Below are positions 17,681-25,581 of a DNA stretch of 64,000 nt, one piece after another; within the stretch, counting starts at the first letter, position 1; each line of letters opens with the position of its first letter. The notes below the pieces were generated by a model. It searched no databases and had not been told where the DNA came from. It saw nothing but the letters and a program-made list of their open reading frames with translations. Source of the stretch: Cytobacillus solani (GTDB taxonomy: Bacteria; Bacillota; Bacilli; Bacillales; Cytobacillaceae); assembly GCF_001420595.1 (NCBI RefSeq), contig NZ_LJIX01000006.1:3829058-3893057 (forward strand), given 5' to 3'. The position numbers and the translations under genes are program-made.

Positions 17681-19846
17681 TTGCAAAAACATAAAAAGCT
17701 TTTCGCATTAGATATTGGCACACGTTCTGTGATTGGTATTATCTTAGAAGAACAGGATGGGCACTACCATGTTGTAGACAGTTTAGTTAAAGAGCATACA
17801 GAACGAGCAATGCTAGATGGACAAATACATGATGTCCTATCCGTATCAAAGATCATTTCTGAAATTAAACAACAGCTCGAGGAAAAACACGGTCCACTTA
17901 AAAAAGTTTGTGTTGCTGCTGCCGGCAGAGCGTTAAAAACAGAACGTTCAAAAGTAACGATCGATATTAATGGCAAACCGCTTATTAAGAACCAGGATAT
18001 TCTCCACCTTGAACTTTCGGCAGTCCAACAAGCTCAATCTGTTGTCGCAGAGAAACATGAGTCCGAACAAACCTATTATTATTATTGTGTTGGCTATTCT
18101 GTTCTTTATTACCGTCTCGATGGCGAAGAGATCGGCAATTTAATCGATCAGCAAGGGAAAGAAGCTTCAGTTGAAATTATTGCTACATTCTTGCCAAAGG
18201 TTGTTGTTGAATCGCTGCTATCAGCCCTTCACAGAGCCGGTCTTGAAATGGAAGCATTAACACTTGAGCCAATTGCAGCTATTCATGTATTAATTCCTCC
18301 TTCTATGCGCCGACTAAATGTTGCATTAGTTGATATTGGTGCTGGGACATCGGATATTGCCATAACAGATCTAGGAACAGTCATTGCTTATGGAATGGTT
18401 CCTGTTGCTGGTGACGAAATAACTGAAGCAATTAGCGACCAATTGCTCTTAGATTTCCCCTTTGCAGAGGAAGCGAAAAGAGAATTATATAAGAATGATA
18501 CAATAACAGTTACAGATATACTAGGATTTGAAACTGAAGTGAGAAAAGAAGATCTTGTGTCACAAATTTCCCCTGTACTTGATCGGCTTGCCTCTTCTAT
18601 TTGCAATGAAATATTCGAATTGAACAATAACAAACCCCCTAAAGCAGTTATGCTCGTCGGCGGCGGCAGTCTCACTCCCGAACTGCCAAAAAGGGTCGCT
18701 GAGAAACTAAATCTCCCTGAAAACAGGGTTGCAATTAGGGGAATCGATGCCATTCGCTCATTAACAATCGCTGATCATATTGCTCAAGGACCAGAGCTTG
18801 TAACACCAATCGGGATCGCCATCGCTGCGCATCACTCACCTGTTCAATACAAAACGGTTTATGTGAATGAACAGCCTGTCCGATTATTCGAAGTCAAAAA
18901 ACTGACTGTAGGTGATTGTCTGCTTGCTGCTGGAATAAAGATGAATAAGCTATATGGAAAACCAGGCTTAGCTCTTATTGTTACTTTAAATGGGCAAAAT
19001 ATTACCATTCCTGGCGGTCATGGGGATGCACCAGTCATACTGCTTAATGGGCAAGTTAGTTCTTTAGACAGCGAAATCGAAAATGGAGACCAGCTCCATA
19101 TTGAAAAAGGGAAGGATGGCCAGAGGGCAGAATTACAAATAAAAGATTTAATCGATGAAATTCCAAAAAGAGAAGTAATGATAAACGAAAACGATTATTC
19201 GATAGAAGCGATCATTACCTGTAATAGAAAGGTTGTTTCAGCTGACAACTTTGTTGAAGATCGTGATGTAATTGAATGCAAAATTCCAGAGTCGATTGAA
19301 GACCTGCTTACCTCACTAAATTTACATGAATATATAATAGAGTCTCGACCATTCAGAGTGAAAATAAATGAAAAAGAAACATTTATCCCATCGTTCTCAG
19401 GCAAGGTTTATCGAAATGGCATAGAGGTTAAGCTACATAACAGCTATGAGCATAAAGACCATATTATCATAGAGAAAAAAATGATGCCAACAATTAAGGA
19501 ATTAGCTGAAGTAAAACAAATTATGCTGTCACATACGATTCCCATCTCATTTAATGGGGAAAACATCCATCTTCACAAGCCTATTTCTATCATTAGAAGA
19601 AATAATACGATTCTGGCAGAAAATGATCCCATCCAGGATGGAGATCATATTGTAATTGAGCATCGTAAGCTAGAACCTTTCCTATTTCAGGATTTATTTG
19701 GTCATGTCGATATTGAAATGCCCGCACAGGCTAATGGGAACTTTGTTTTATTAAAAAACGGGGAACAGGCAACATTTCATAGCAGGCTTGAGCCAGGGGA
19801 TGACCTGACAATTGTCTGGCCATCTAAACAAAAAACATCCATTTAA
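17681..19846 (+). CDS. FtsA/PilM-like actin-fold protein with repeated C-terminal modules
   Basis: The 721-residue protein has an FtsA-type actin ATPase core at about 1-385: FALDIGTRSVIGII (phosphate 1), VDIGAGTSDIAI (phosphate 2) and VMLVGGGSLTPEL (adenosine motif). From about 390 to the end it carries four or five units of about 50-70 residues, each with a beta-strand, an N-G turn and a final GD-x-(L/I)-x-I-(E/V) strand, e.g. NGQVSSLDSEIENGDQLHIE, NDPIQDGDHIVIE and EPGDDLTIVW, resembling small beta-grasp (ThiS-like) folds. It lacks the amphipathic C-terminal helix of true FtsA. Usually annotated as a cell division protein, but function is unknown. TTG start with AAGGTG upstream. Monocistronic. 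Confidence 0.8.
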   Translation: MQKHKKLFALDIGTRSVIGIILEEQDGHYHVVDSLVKEHTERAMLDGQIHDVLSVSKIISEIKQQLEEKHGPLKKVCVAAAGRALKTERSKVTIDINGKPLIKNQDILHLELSAVQQAQSVVAEKHESEQTYYYYCVGYSVLYYRLDGEEIGNLIDQQGKEASVEIIATFLPKVVVESLLSALHRAGLEMEALTLEPIAAIHVLIPPSMRRLNVALVDIGAGTSDIAITDLGTVIAYGMVPVAGDEITEAISDQLLLDFPFAEEAKRELYKNDTITVTDILGFETEVRKEDLVSQISPVLDRLASSICNEIFELNNNKPPKAVMLVGGGSLTPELPKRVAEKLNLPENRVAIRGIDAIRSLTIADHIAQGPELVTPIGIAIAAHHSPVQYKTVYVNEQPVRLFEVKKLTVGDCLLAAGIKMNKLYGKPGLALIVTLNGQNITIPGGHGDAPVILLNGQVSSLDSEIENGDQLHIEKGKDGQRAELQIKDLIDEIPKREVMINENDYSIEAIITCNRKVVSADNFVEDRDVIECKIPESIEDLLTSLNLHEYIIESRPFRVKINEKETFIPSFSGKVYRNGIEVKLHNSYEHKDHIIIEKKMMPTIKELAEVKQIMLSHTIPISFNGENIHLHKPISIIRRNNTILAENDPIQDGDHIVIEHRKLEPFLFQDLFGHVDIEMPAQANGNFVLLKNGEQATFHSRLEPGDDLTIVWPSKQKTSI

Positions 19847-19863
19847 AAAAATGGATGTTTTTT
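19831..19863. terminator. Terminator containing the stop codon of the FtsA-like gene
   Basis: AAACATCCATTT / AAATGGATGTTT hairpin with A-run before and T-run after; the TAA stop codon (19844-19846) is in the loop region. It also serves the convergent ytxJ. Confidence 0.85.
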
Positions 19864-19864
19864 G

Positions 19865-20194
19865 TTATTCATTTTCCTTCATTGCTTTTGCTAGTGAATC
19901 ATTTGTAATTTTCCAATGAGATGCATGCCAAACCGGTTCACTCTTTTTAAAGAGAATCGCTTGCGGTGATTCATGTTTAATCTGAAAGCTTTCAGCAATA
20001 TGATTGGAAAGAGGACGATCCTCTTGTACAACAAGATAATACGTCTTTACCTTCATATTTTCATTTGCAAATGTTTCATATTCCTCATAAGCAGCCTGGC
20101 TAATTGGACATGTCGAGCTATGCTTGAAGAGAAGAAACAAATCCTCTTCTCCAATTTTCTTATCGAATGCTGCATTTTCATTTATTCTTTCCAC
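19865..20194 (-). CDS. ytxJ: Monothiol bacilliredoxin (YtxJ/BrxC type)
   Basis: Thioredoxin-fold protein that removes bacillithiol from proteins. The redox site is KHSSTCPISQAAYEE: a single Cys in a TCPIS motif, as in B. subtilis YtxJ (BrxC). Also conserved are YYLVVQEDRPLSNHIAE and HESPQAILF. The start is placed at a GTG (20194) with GGAGGG 6 bases upstream, giving 109 residues; the longer reading from 20230 runs through a hairpin and is not supported. Last gene of ytxG-ytxH-ytxJ. Confidence 0.92.
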   Translation of the reverse strand: MERINENAAFDKKIGEEDLFLLFKHSSTCPISQAAYEEYETFANENMKVKTYYLVVQEDRPLSNHIAESFQIKHESPQAILFKKSEPVWHASHWKITNDSLAKAMKENE

Positions 20195-20215
20195 TGTAAT
20201 CCCTCCGTTACAAAT

Positions 20216-20246
20216 AACGGTGAAGCTCACTTACCACTTCACCGTT
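20216..20246 (-). terminator. Hairpin between ytxH and ytxJ
   Basis: AACGGTGAAG / CTTCACCGTT, a perfect 10-bp stem with an 11-base loop. The tail on the minus strand (ATTTGT) is poor in T, so it may be an attenuator, a partial terminator or an mRNA-stabilising hairpin within the operon. Confidence 0.6.
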
Positions 20247-20264
20247 TCTAATACAAATTTCCAT

Positions 20265-20741
20265 TTATTGACGAACCTTTTCCTCTGTTTCGTCGAAAGC
20301 TTTCTTCGTTTCTTCCAGTCTCTTTTGAATTTCAGAGTCATGTGCAGGCAAAGGGATATGTCCTGTATTCCTTTCCTCAGCATGAGCCTGCGATTCATCT
20401 CCAGCCTTCAAATTCTTTACCTTATTCATGATTTCTGCACTCTGCTTGGAGACTGTATTTGTAATGGCACTTGTTTTTTCCTTTGCTGCACTTGCCAATT
20501 CTGTTCCCTTCGCAACTGCAGTTTCACGTATTTGACCTGTTTTTGCTTTCAGAACAATCGCCTGATCGTTCATATTACTTCTTAATTCTTTACCAGATTT
20601 AGGCGCCAGGAAAAGTGCTGTGGCAGCACCGACGATCCCACCGATTAAAGCGCCAATCAAAAAATCTTTTGTGTTTATACTTTCTTCTGATTTCAACTGA
20701 TTTTGATCATTTTGGATTCGTTCTTGACTACCCATATTCAT
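20265..20741 (-). CDS. ytxH: YtxH-like membrane-anchored stress protein
   Basis: The 158-residue protein has one glycine/alanine-rich membrane segment (about 28-46, LIGALIGGIVGAATALFLAP) followed by PKSGKELR, the YtxH family signature, then a long Ala/Lys/Glu-rich amphipathic region likely to form coiled coil. Molecular role unknown; part of the sigma-B regulon in B. subtilis. AAGGAGG lies 4 bases from the first ATG and 10 from the second (20735), so the exact start is open. Ten bases downstream of ytxG. Confidence 0.9.
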   Translation of the reverse strand: MNMGSQERIQNDQNQLKSEESINTKDFLIGALIGGIVGAATALFLAPKSGKELRSNMNDQAIVLKAKTGQIRETAVAKGTELASAAKEKTSAITNTVSKQSAEIMNKVKNLKAGDESQAHAEERNTGHIPLPAHDSEIQKRLEETKKAFDETEEKVRQ

Positions 20742-20751
20742 TACTCCTCCT

Positions 20752-21228
20752 TTAGTTTCTTCCTCTAACCCTTTTCTTCTGAAGGACTTGTTCGTCCTCC
20801 ACTATAGACTTTTCGTTTTGTTTTCTCATTTTCCATTTATCCTTCATTTCGAGAAAAATCTGACTCCACTGAACCACTGCAGCAATCTTGTCCTTATTTT
20901 CTTCAAATTGACTATTCACAGAGGTAGTGACCTTTTGGATCGAACCATTAAAACTGCGAACGGTATCTCCTACATCTTTAACCGCAACAACTACACTATT
21001 CAAGCTTTTTGACTTATGCTGTATATCCTCTGCAAGTGCATTGGTTTTATGTAAAAGTTCGGTTGTTTCTCTTGTTACCCCATCTAATTGTTTTTCTAAC
21101 CCTACTAATGTCTTCGACACACTATCTAGTGTTACCTGTAAAGATTTTAATGTTTTAGATAAATAAATAACAAGAATTAAAAATGCAATCGCAATAACCG
21201 CTATACTCAAATATAATATAATTTGCAA
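20752..21228 (-). CDS. ytxG: YtxG, DUF948 membrane coiled-coil protein
   Basis: One N-terminal transmembrane helix (about 3-25, [20 protein letters not shown]) followed by a long coiled coil with heptad Leu/Val pattern (about 28-130), typical of DUF948/YtxG general stress proteins. Function unknown. The start is a TTG at 21228: GGAGGTG lies 5-6 bases upstream, and the apparent upstream start at 21243 is the TTG-GAG-GTG of that ribosome binding site. First gene of ytxGHJ. Confidence 0.9.
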   Translation of the reverse strand: MQIILYLSIAVIAIAFLILVIYLSKTLKSLQVTLDSVSKTLVGLEKQLDGVTRETTELLHKTNALAEDIQHKSKSLNSVVVAVKDVGDTVRSFNGSIQKVTTSVNSQFEENKDKIAAVVQWSQIFLEMKDKWKMRKQNEKSIVEDEQVLQKKRVRGRN

Positions 21229-21265
21229 TAAAAGCACCTCCAAATGGAATATTACTACTATCTTT

Positions 21266-21290
21266 CTACCCTATTTCGTTCGACATAAAC
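21266..21290 (-). promoter_or_regulatory. Sigma-B promoter of ytxGHJ
   Basis: On the minus strand GTTTAT (21285-21290), 13-base spacer, GGGTAG (21266-21271), close to the sigma-B consensus GTTTAA-N12-15-GGGTAT, about 38 bases from the start codon. Agrees with the known sigma-B control of this operon in B. subtilis. Confidence 0.75.
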
Positions 21291-21461
21291 CTTTTTTTCC
21301 TTAATACATTTCCATACTACCGTGCACATACCTTCTTTTGCTTTCGACATTTTCCATTACAAATATAAATTTATCATATCTGAAGGGTTTAAATAAACAA
21401 AAATGGTTATTTCGGGTACAATAGTATGGTGACATACTAATACTTATTCGGAGGGATAACA

Positions 21462-22577
21462 ATGAAAGATCCTCGAATTGAAACACTCGCAAAAAATTTA
21501 ATAAACTATTCAGTGCGCCTGCAAAAGGGTGAAAAGGTTCTTATTGAAAACTTTGGGCTGCAAAGAGAGCTTGTAACAGCGCTAGTTAAAGAAGCATATG
21601 CGGCTGGCGGCTATCCATTTGTTTCACTGAAAGATCATCAAGTGGACCGTGCTCTATTATTAGGAGCACAGGAAGAACAATTTAATATGATGGCAGATTT
21701 TGAAGCAAATGTAATGAGTAAAATGGATGCATACATAGGTCTTAGATCAGGCGATAACATTAATGAGCATGCGGATGTGCCAGATGAAAAAATGAGAATT
21801 CAAGGTTCAACGATTGGCAGAAAAGTCCACAGTGACATTCGCGTACCAAAAACCAAATGGGTTGTTCTTAGATACCCAAATTCTTCAATGGCACAGCTGG
21901 CTAAGATGAGTACTGAAGCTTTCGAAGATTTCTACTTCAAAGTATGTAATCTTGACTATGGCAAAATGGATCAAGCAATGGACAATCTAGTTGAATTAAT
22001 GAACAATACTGACAAAGTTAAAATCACAGGGCCTGGAACAGACTTAACATTCTCAATCAAGGATATTCCAGCAATTAAATGCTCGGGGCAAATGAATATA
22101 CCTGACGGAGAGGTTTACACGGCACCTGTTCGTGATTCGGTGAATGGAGTGATCACATATAATACTCCTTCTCCATATCAAGGCTTCACATTTGAAAATG
22201 TGAAATTAACCTTTAAGGATGGAAAGATTGTTGAAGCAGTAGCAAATGATAGTAAAAGAATTAATAAAATATTCAATACAGATGAAGGTGCCCGTTATAT
22301 TGGCGAATTCGCCATTGGCGTAAATCCTTTTATCCAACATCCAATGCAGGATATCCTATTCGATGAAAAAATTGATGGCAGCTTCCACTTTACTCCAGGC
22401 CAGGCATATGATGATGCATATAATGGAAACAAATCAAATATTCATTGGGATATGGTCAATATTCAGCGCCCTGATTATGGCGGCGGTGAAATCTATTTTG
22501 ACGATCGCCTTATCCGTAAGGACGGCCGTTTCGTTATCCCAGAGCTAGAGGCACTAAATCCTGAGAACCTTAAATAA
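21462..22577 (+). CDS. ampS: M29-family aminopeptidase (AmpS-like)
   Basis: Metal-dependent cytosolic aminopeptidase of the thermophilic M29 family; removes N-terminal residues from peptides. Family motifs are visible: IPDGEVYTAPVRDSVNG with the first Glu ligand, IGEFAIGVNP with the second, and FTPGQAYDDA followed by IHWDMV with His/Asp ligands. Length 371 is slightly under the usual 408-415. Start ATG at 21462 with GGAGGG upstream. Monocistronic, convergent with murC. Confidence 0.93.
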   Translation: MKDPRIETLAKNLINYSVRLQKGEKVLIENFGLQRELVTALVKEAYAAGGYPFVSLKDHQVDRALLLGAQEEQFNMMADFEANVMSKMDAYIGLRSGDNINEHADVPDEKMRIQGSTIGRKVHSDIRVPKTKWVVLRYPNSSMAQLAKMSTEAFEDFYFKVCNLDYGKMDQAMDNLVELMNNTDKVKITGPGTDLTFSIKDIPAIKCSGQMNIPDGEVYTAPVRDSVNGVITYNTPSPYQGFTFENVKLTFKDGKIVEAVANDSKRINKIFNTDEGARYIGEFAIGVNPFIQHPMQDILFDEKIDGSFHFTPGQAYDDAYNGNKSNIHWDMVNIQRPDYGGGEIYFDDRLIRKDGRFVIPELEALNPENLK

Positions 22578-22593
22578 TGAAATGCACGTGTAC

Positions 22594-22628
22594 AAAAAAA
22601 GATGCAGCTTAATTTAGCTGCATCTTTT
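22594..22628. terminator. Bidirectional terminator between ampS and murC
   Basis: GATGCAGCT / AGCTGCATC 9-bp stem flanked by seven A and a long T-run. Confidence 0.9.
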
Positions 22629-22629
22629 T

Positions 22630-23925
22630 TTAAAGCTGTTTTTCATAGGCTTCCTGAAACTTCTGAATATCTCCTGCCCCCATAAAAATAATAACGGCAT
22701 TATCATATGTTTTTAAAATAGCTGTTTCTTCTTCTAGCAAAATTTCCGCATTAGGAACTTTTGCTTTTAAATCCTCAATGGAAAGCTGTCCATGAACTTC
22801 CCGTGCAGACCCGAAGATTTCACATAGATAAACTTTATCCGCTAAATTTAAACTATCAGCAAAATCATCAAGGAAGGTTTGTGTTCTTGTAAATGTATGT
22901 GGCTGAAAAACACTAACAATCTCACGTTCAGGATACTTTTGTCTGGCCGCATCGATTGTCGCTTTAATTTCTGTCGGATGGTGTGCATAATCATCTATGA
23001 TAACTTGCGTTCCAATCTCTTTTTCAGAAAATCTTCTTTTTACCCCTTCAAAAGATTGAAGATATTCCTGAACAATGCGTGAATCGATTTCCTCATAGTG
23101 ACAAATAGCAATGACTGCCAGTGAATTTAGGATGTTATGATCCCCAAAGGAACGAATGGAGAACGTTTCGAAAAAAGTATTTCTAACAAAAACATCAAAT
23201 GTTGTTCCTTCTGTTGTTTTCACGATATTCCGTGCTTGAAAATCATTTTCCTCACCAAATCCATAAAAAAGGACGGGGACTTTTGCTTGAATTTTTTGCA
23301 GATGTTCATCATCTCCACATGCAAAAATACCCTTATTTACTTGCCATGACATTTCCTGGAAAGCCGAAAATACATCGTCAATATTAGCAAAGTAATCTGG
23401 GTGATCAAAATCAATATTTGTCATAATTGCATAATCAGGGAAATATGACAAGAAATGTCTTCTATATTCGCATGCCTCGAAAACGAAATACTCCGCGTTC
23501 TCTTCTCCTCTTCCTGTACCGTCTCCAATAAGGAATGAAGTTGGCTTAGCACCTTTCATTACATGTGCAAGCAAGCCTGTAGTTGACGTTTTCCCGTGTG
23601 CACCAGTGATGGCGATACTCGTAAAGTTATTCATAAAGTCACCTAGAAAGCGATGGTAACGTATAATTGGCAAGCCTATCTTCATCGCTTCTTGTATTTC
23701 TTCATGAGTATCCGGAAAGGCATTCCCGGCAATAATCGTCATACCTGGCTGTATATTCTCCTTTTGAAAGGGAAGGATCTTTATTCCAGATTGCTCAAGG
23801 GCGAGTTGAGTAAAGAAATGTTTTTCATAGTCTGAGCCTTGAACCTGAAAATTCATATCATGGAGAACTTGAGCCAAGGCACTCATTCCAGACCCCTTAA
23901 TACCTACGAAATGGTAAATAGTCAT
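22630..23925 (-). CDS. murC: UDP-N-acetylmuramate-L-alanine ligase
   Basis: Cytoplasmic Mur ligase adding L-Ala to UDP-MurNAc, the first amino acid of the peptidoglycan stem. Shows the Rossmann start [14 protein letters not shown], the ATP P-loop [35 protein letters not shown] and [10 protein letters not shown]. The ATG at 23925 gives 431 residues as in B. subtilis; the upstream in-frame TTG at 23940 is part of the GGAGGTT ribosome binding site. Lies between ampS and an ORF-free region. Confidence 0.97.
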   Translation of the reverse strand: MTIYHFVGIKGSGMSALAQVLHDMNFQVQGSDYEKHFFTQLALEQSGIKILPFQKENIQPGMTIIAGNAFPDTHEEIQEAMKIGLPIIRYHRFLGDFMNNFTSIAITGAHGKTSTTGLLAHVMKGAKPTSFLIGDGTGRGEENAEYFVFEACEYRRHFLSYFPDYAIMTNIDFDHPDYFANIDDVFSAFQEMSWQVNKGIFACGDDEHLQKIQAKVPVLFYGFGEENDFQARNIVKTTEGTTFDVFVRNTFFETFSIRSFGDHNILNSLAVIAICHYEEIDSRIVQEYLQSFEGVKRRFSEKEIGTQVIIDDYAHHPTEIKATIDAARQKYPEREIVSVFQPHTFTRTQTFLDDFADSLNLADKVYLCEIFGSAREVHGQLSIEDLKAKVPNAEILLEEETAILKTYDNAVIIFMGAGDIQKFQEAYEKQL

Positions 23926-24057
23926 AAAAAGAACCTCCAACCATCGTATATCTGTAAAACAGTATATGACATTTATCTAGTTTTGCGCACATCCCAATCT
24001 AGGACATGCTTTTTAAGCAGAACAAATTTAAAAGAACAATAAAGTGAAACTTCAATC

Positions 24058-24240
24058 AGTGGGGGTTTTCTTCATCCCCCACTAATTGATAGTTGAACCA
24101 ATCACGCTCAGAAACGCCACGTCCTGTGGCCTTCGCCTGACTAGGACATCCTGTCCGTCGTCGGGTATTTACGGGCTGTTGATCCCCCACTTAGAATTTT
24201 TGTTCCCACAACTTCTTAAAGTAGGGGTCTTACAGCCCGT
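24058..24240. other. Structured ORF-free segment, possible mobile-element end or non-coding RNA
   Basis: A run of strong inverted repeats without any gene: AGTGGGGG/CCCCCACT (24059-24082), GCCAC/GTGGC (24116-24130), GGAC/GTCC (24144-24156), and a long hairpin ACGGGCTGT/ACAGCCCGT (24171-24179 with 24232-24240) enclosing GATCCCCCACTT paired with AAGTAGGGGTC. The CCCCCAC block recurs in two places. The arrangement recalls the subterminal hairpins and RNA ends of IS200/IS605-type elements, but no tnpA or tnpB is present. The rest of 23926-24409 holds two terminator hairpins and no gene. Confidence 0.5.
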
Positions 24241-24316
24241 TAATCTGCGATAAATTATCCAATTAAAATTCATATTCAAATATTATACCATTATTTATCG
24301 TTAATAACTATGTAAT

Positions 24317-24344
24317 AAAAAGGATTAAAAAGTAATCCTTTTTT
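24317..24344. terminator. Bidirectional terminator-like hairpin
   Basis: AAAAAGGATT / AATCCTTTTTT with a short loop; a terminator on either strand. It may insulate the structured segment from the nicotinate phosphoribosyltransferase gene. Confidence 0.65.
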
Positions 24345-24360
24345 ACTTTCAAGTAAAAGC

Positions 24361-24390
24361 TAGGAACAATCCACTTGTTGATTGTTCCTA
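24361..24390 (-). terminator. Terminator of the nicotinate phosphoribosyltransferase gene
   Basis: TAGGAACAATC / GATTGTTCCTA, a perfect 11-bp stem, 19 bases after the stop codon, followed on the minus strand by GCTTTTACTT. Confidence 0.8.
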
Positions 24391-24409
24391 TACCTGCTGT
24401 TTTTTCTAT

Positions 24410-25507
24410 TTATTCCACTTTTTCTAGTCTTGGGTTTGGACGGTACCGCCTGCCTGCTTTAGCTGCATGTTTTCCATTAATTAATACATTATCACCTGTA
24501 AACCCAATATTAATCTTCAACAAACTGCTTCCAACACCATAGGTATCAACTGGGACACCATTTTCCTCAAATTCTTGAATTCGTGATTCATTAAATCCGC
24601 CACTTACAACAATTTTCACATGGGTAAATCCTTCTTTATCCAAAGCATTTCTAAGGGCGAATACTAATTCTGCATTTACACCCCTAGGGTCAAACGTCCC
24701 TAGCAGATGCTGATTTCGTAAGAAGTATTGATCGATCAATGTCCGTGAAGTATCTAAGCGCACTCCCTTTAAATCCTTACCAAATGTTCTCGCAACCTTA
24801 AGAGAATCCGTAATTACATCATTATTGTAATCAACTAAAGCAACTAGGTCATCTTCAGGGAAGGTTTCTTGATAGGCTTTCGTAGCAGCTACAATATCTC
24901 CATTGAATAGTTGGATAAGTGCATGAGGCATCGTTCCCATGCCTTGTTTTCCCCACCACTCATTCATTGCATGAGTTGCTTGTGCTGTTGCCCCTCCAAT
25001 ATGGGCTGCATATCCATCCCCCGCCTGAGTAATATAGTGATCGTCGCGGTCACCCATGAAAATCACTTGCTTCTGCTTTCCTGAAGCACTCGCCGCCTTA
25101 ACGACGTTGTATACGTTTGTTGCGACAGACGTCCGTCTCGAAAGAATCCCGTCAATGACCCCTTCGAGGTAGCCAAACGTTTGATATTGACCTGTAATGG
25201 TTAATACTGTTTCGAATGGTGATATTTTGTCGCCATCCTTTAAAGAATATATTTCAAGTTCATCCGGATTATCAGCAAAAGTTTTAAGAAGTGCAATAAC
25301 TTCATCTGTCCCGCATAATACTGCATGATTTTTTTGAAAAAACTGCATCGTGACAATGTTATCCTTCTTATATTTATTCACGATCTCTCTCGTCTTTAAA
25401 AAATATACAGCGGAAAACCAGCCGTCTTTCACACGCTCATCGAATTTAAATGTCTGGTTTGTAAGACGTTTGATTTCCCCTTGAAGTTTTAACTCAATTT
25501 CTTTCAT
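24410..25507 (-). CDS. Nicotinate phosphoribosyltransferase
   Basis: NAD salvage enzyme making nicotinate mononucleotide from nicotinate and PRPP (quinolinate-PRTase-fold family). 365 residues, the short form of the family. Signatures include GYLEGVIDGILSRRTSVATN, the conserved HIGGATAQATHAMNEW, FNGDIVAATKAY, RLDTSRTLIDQ and VSGGFNESRI, with the phosphate-binding YGVGSSLL near the C-terminus. The ATG at 25507 is chosen because GAGGAGC lies 8 bases upstream; the frame extends 9 codons further. Directly downstream of sftA with no terminator between, so possibly cotranscribed. Confidence 0.9.
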   Translation of the reverse strand: MKEIELKLQGEIKRLTNQTFKFDERVKDGWFSAVYFLKTREIVNKYKKDNIVTMQFFQKNHAVLCGTDEVIALLKTFADNPDELEIYSLKDGDKISPFETVLTITGQYQTFGYLEGVIDGILSRRTSVATNVYNVVKAASASGKQKQVIFMGDRDDHYITQAGDGYAAHIGGATAQATHAMNEWWGKQGMGTMPHALIQLFNGDIVAATKAYQETFPEDDLVALVDYNNDVITDSLKVARTFGKDLKGVRLDTSRTLIDQYFLRNQHLLGTFDPRGVNAELVFALRNALDKEGFTHVKIVVSGGFNESRIQEFEENGVPVDTYGVGSSLLKINIGFTGDNVLINGKHAAKAGRRYRPNPRLEKVE

Positions 25508-25581
25508 TTCTAAAAGCTCCTCAGTAAATAACAAATATTTATTCTTAGTATTTTAAACATGCAAGTAAAGAATACCATGGA

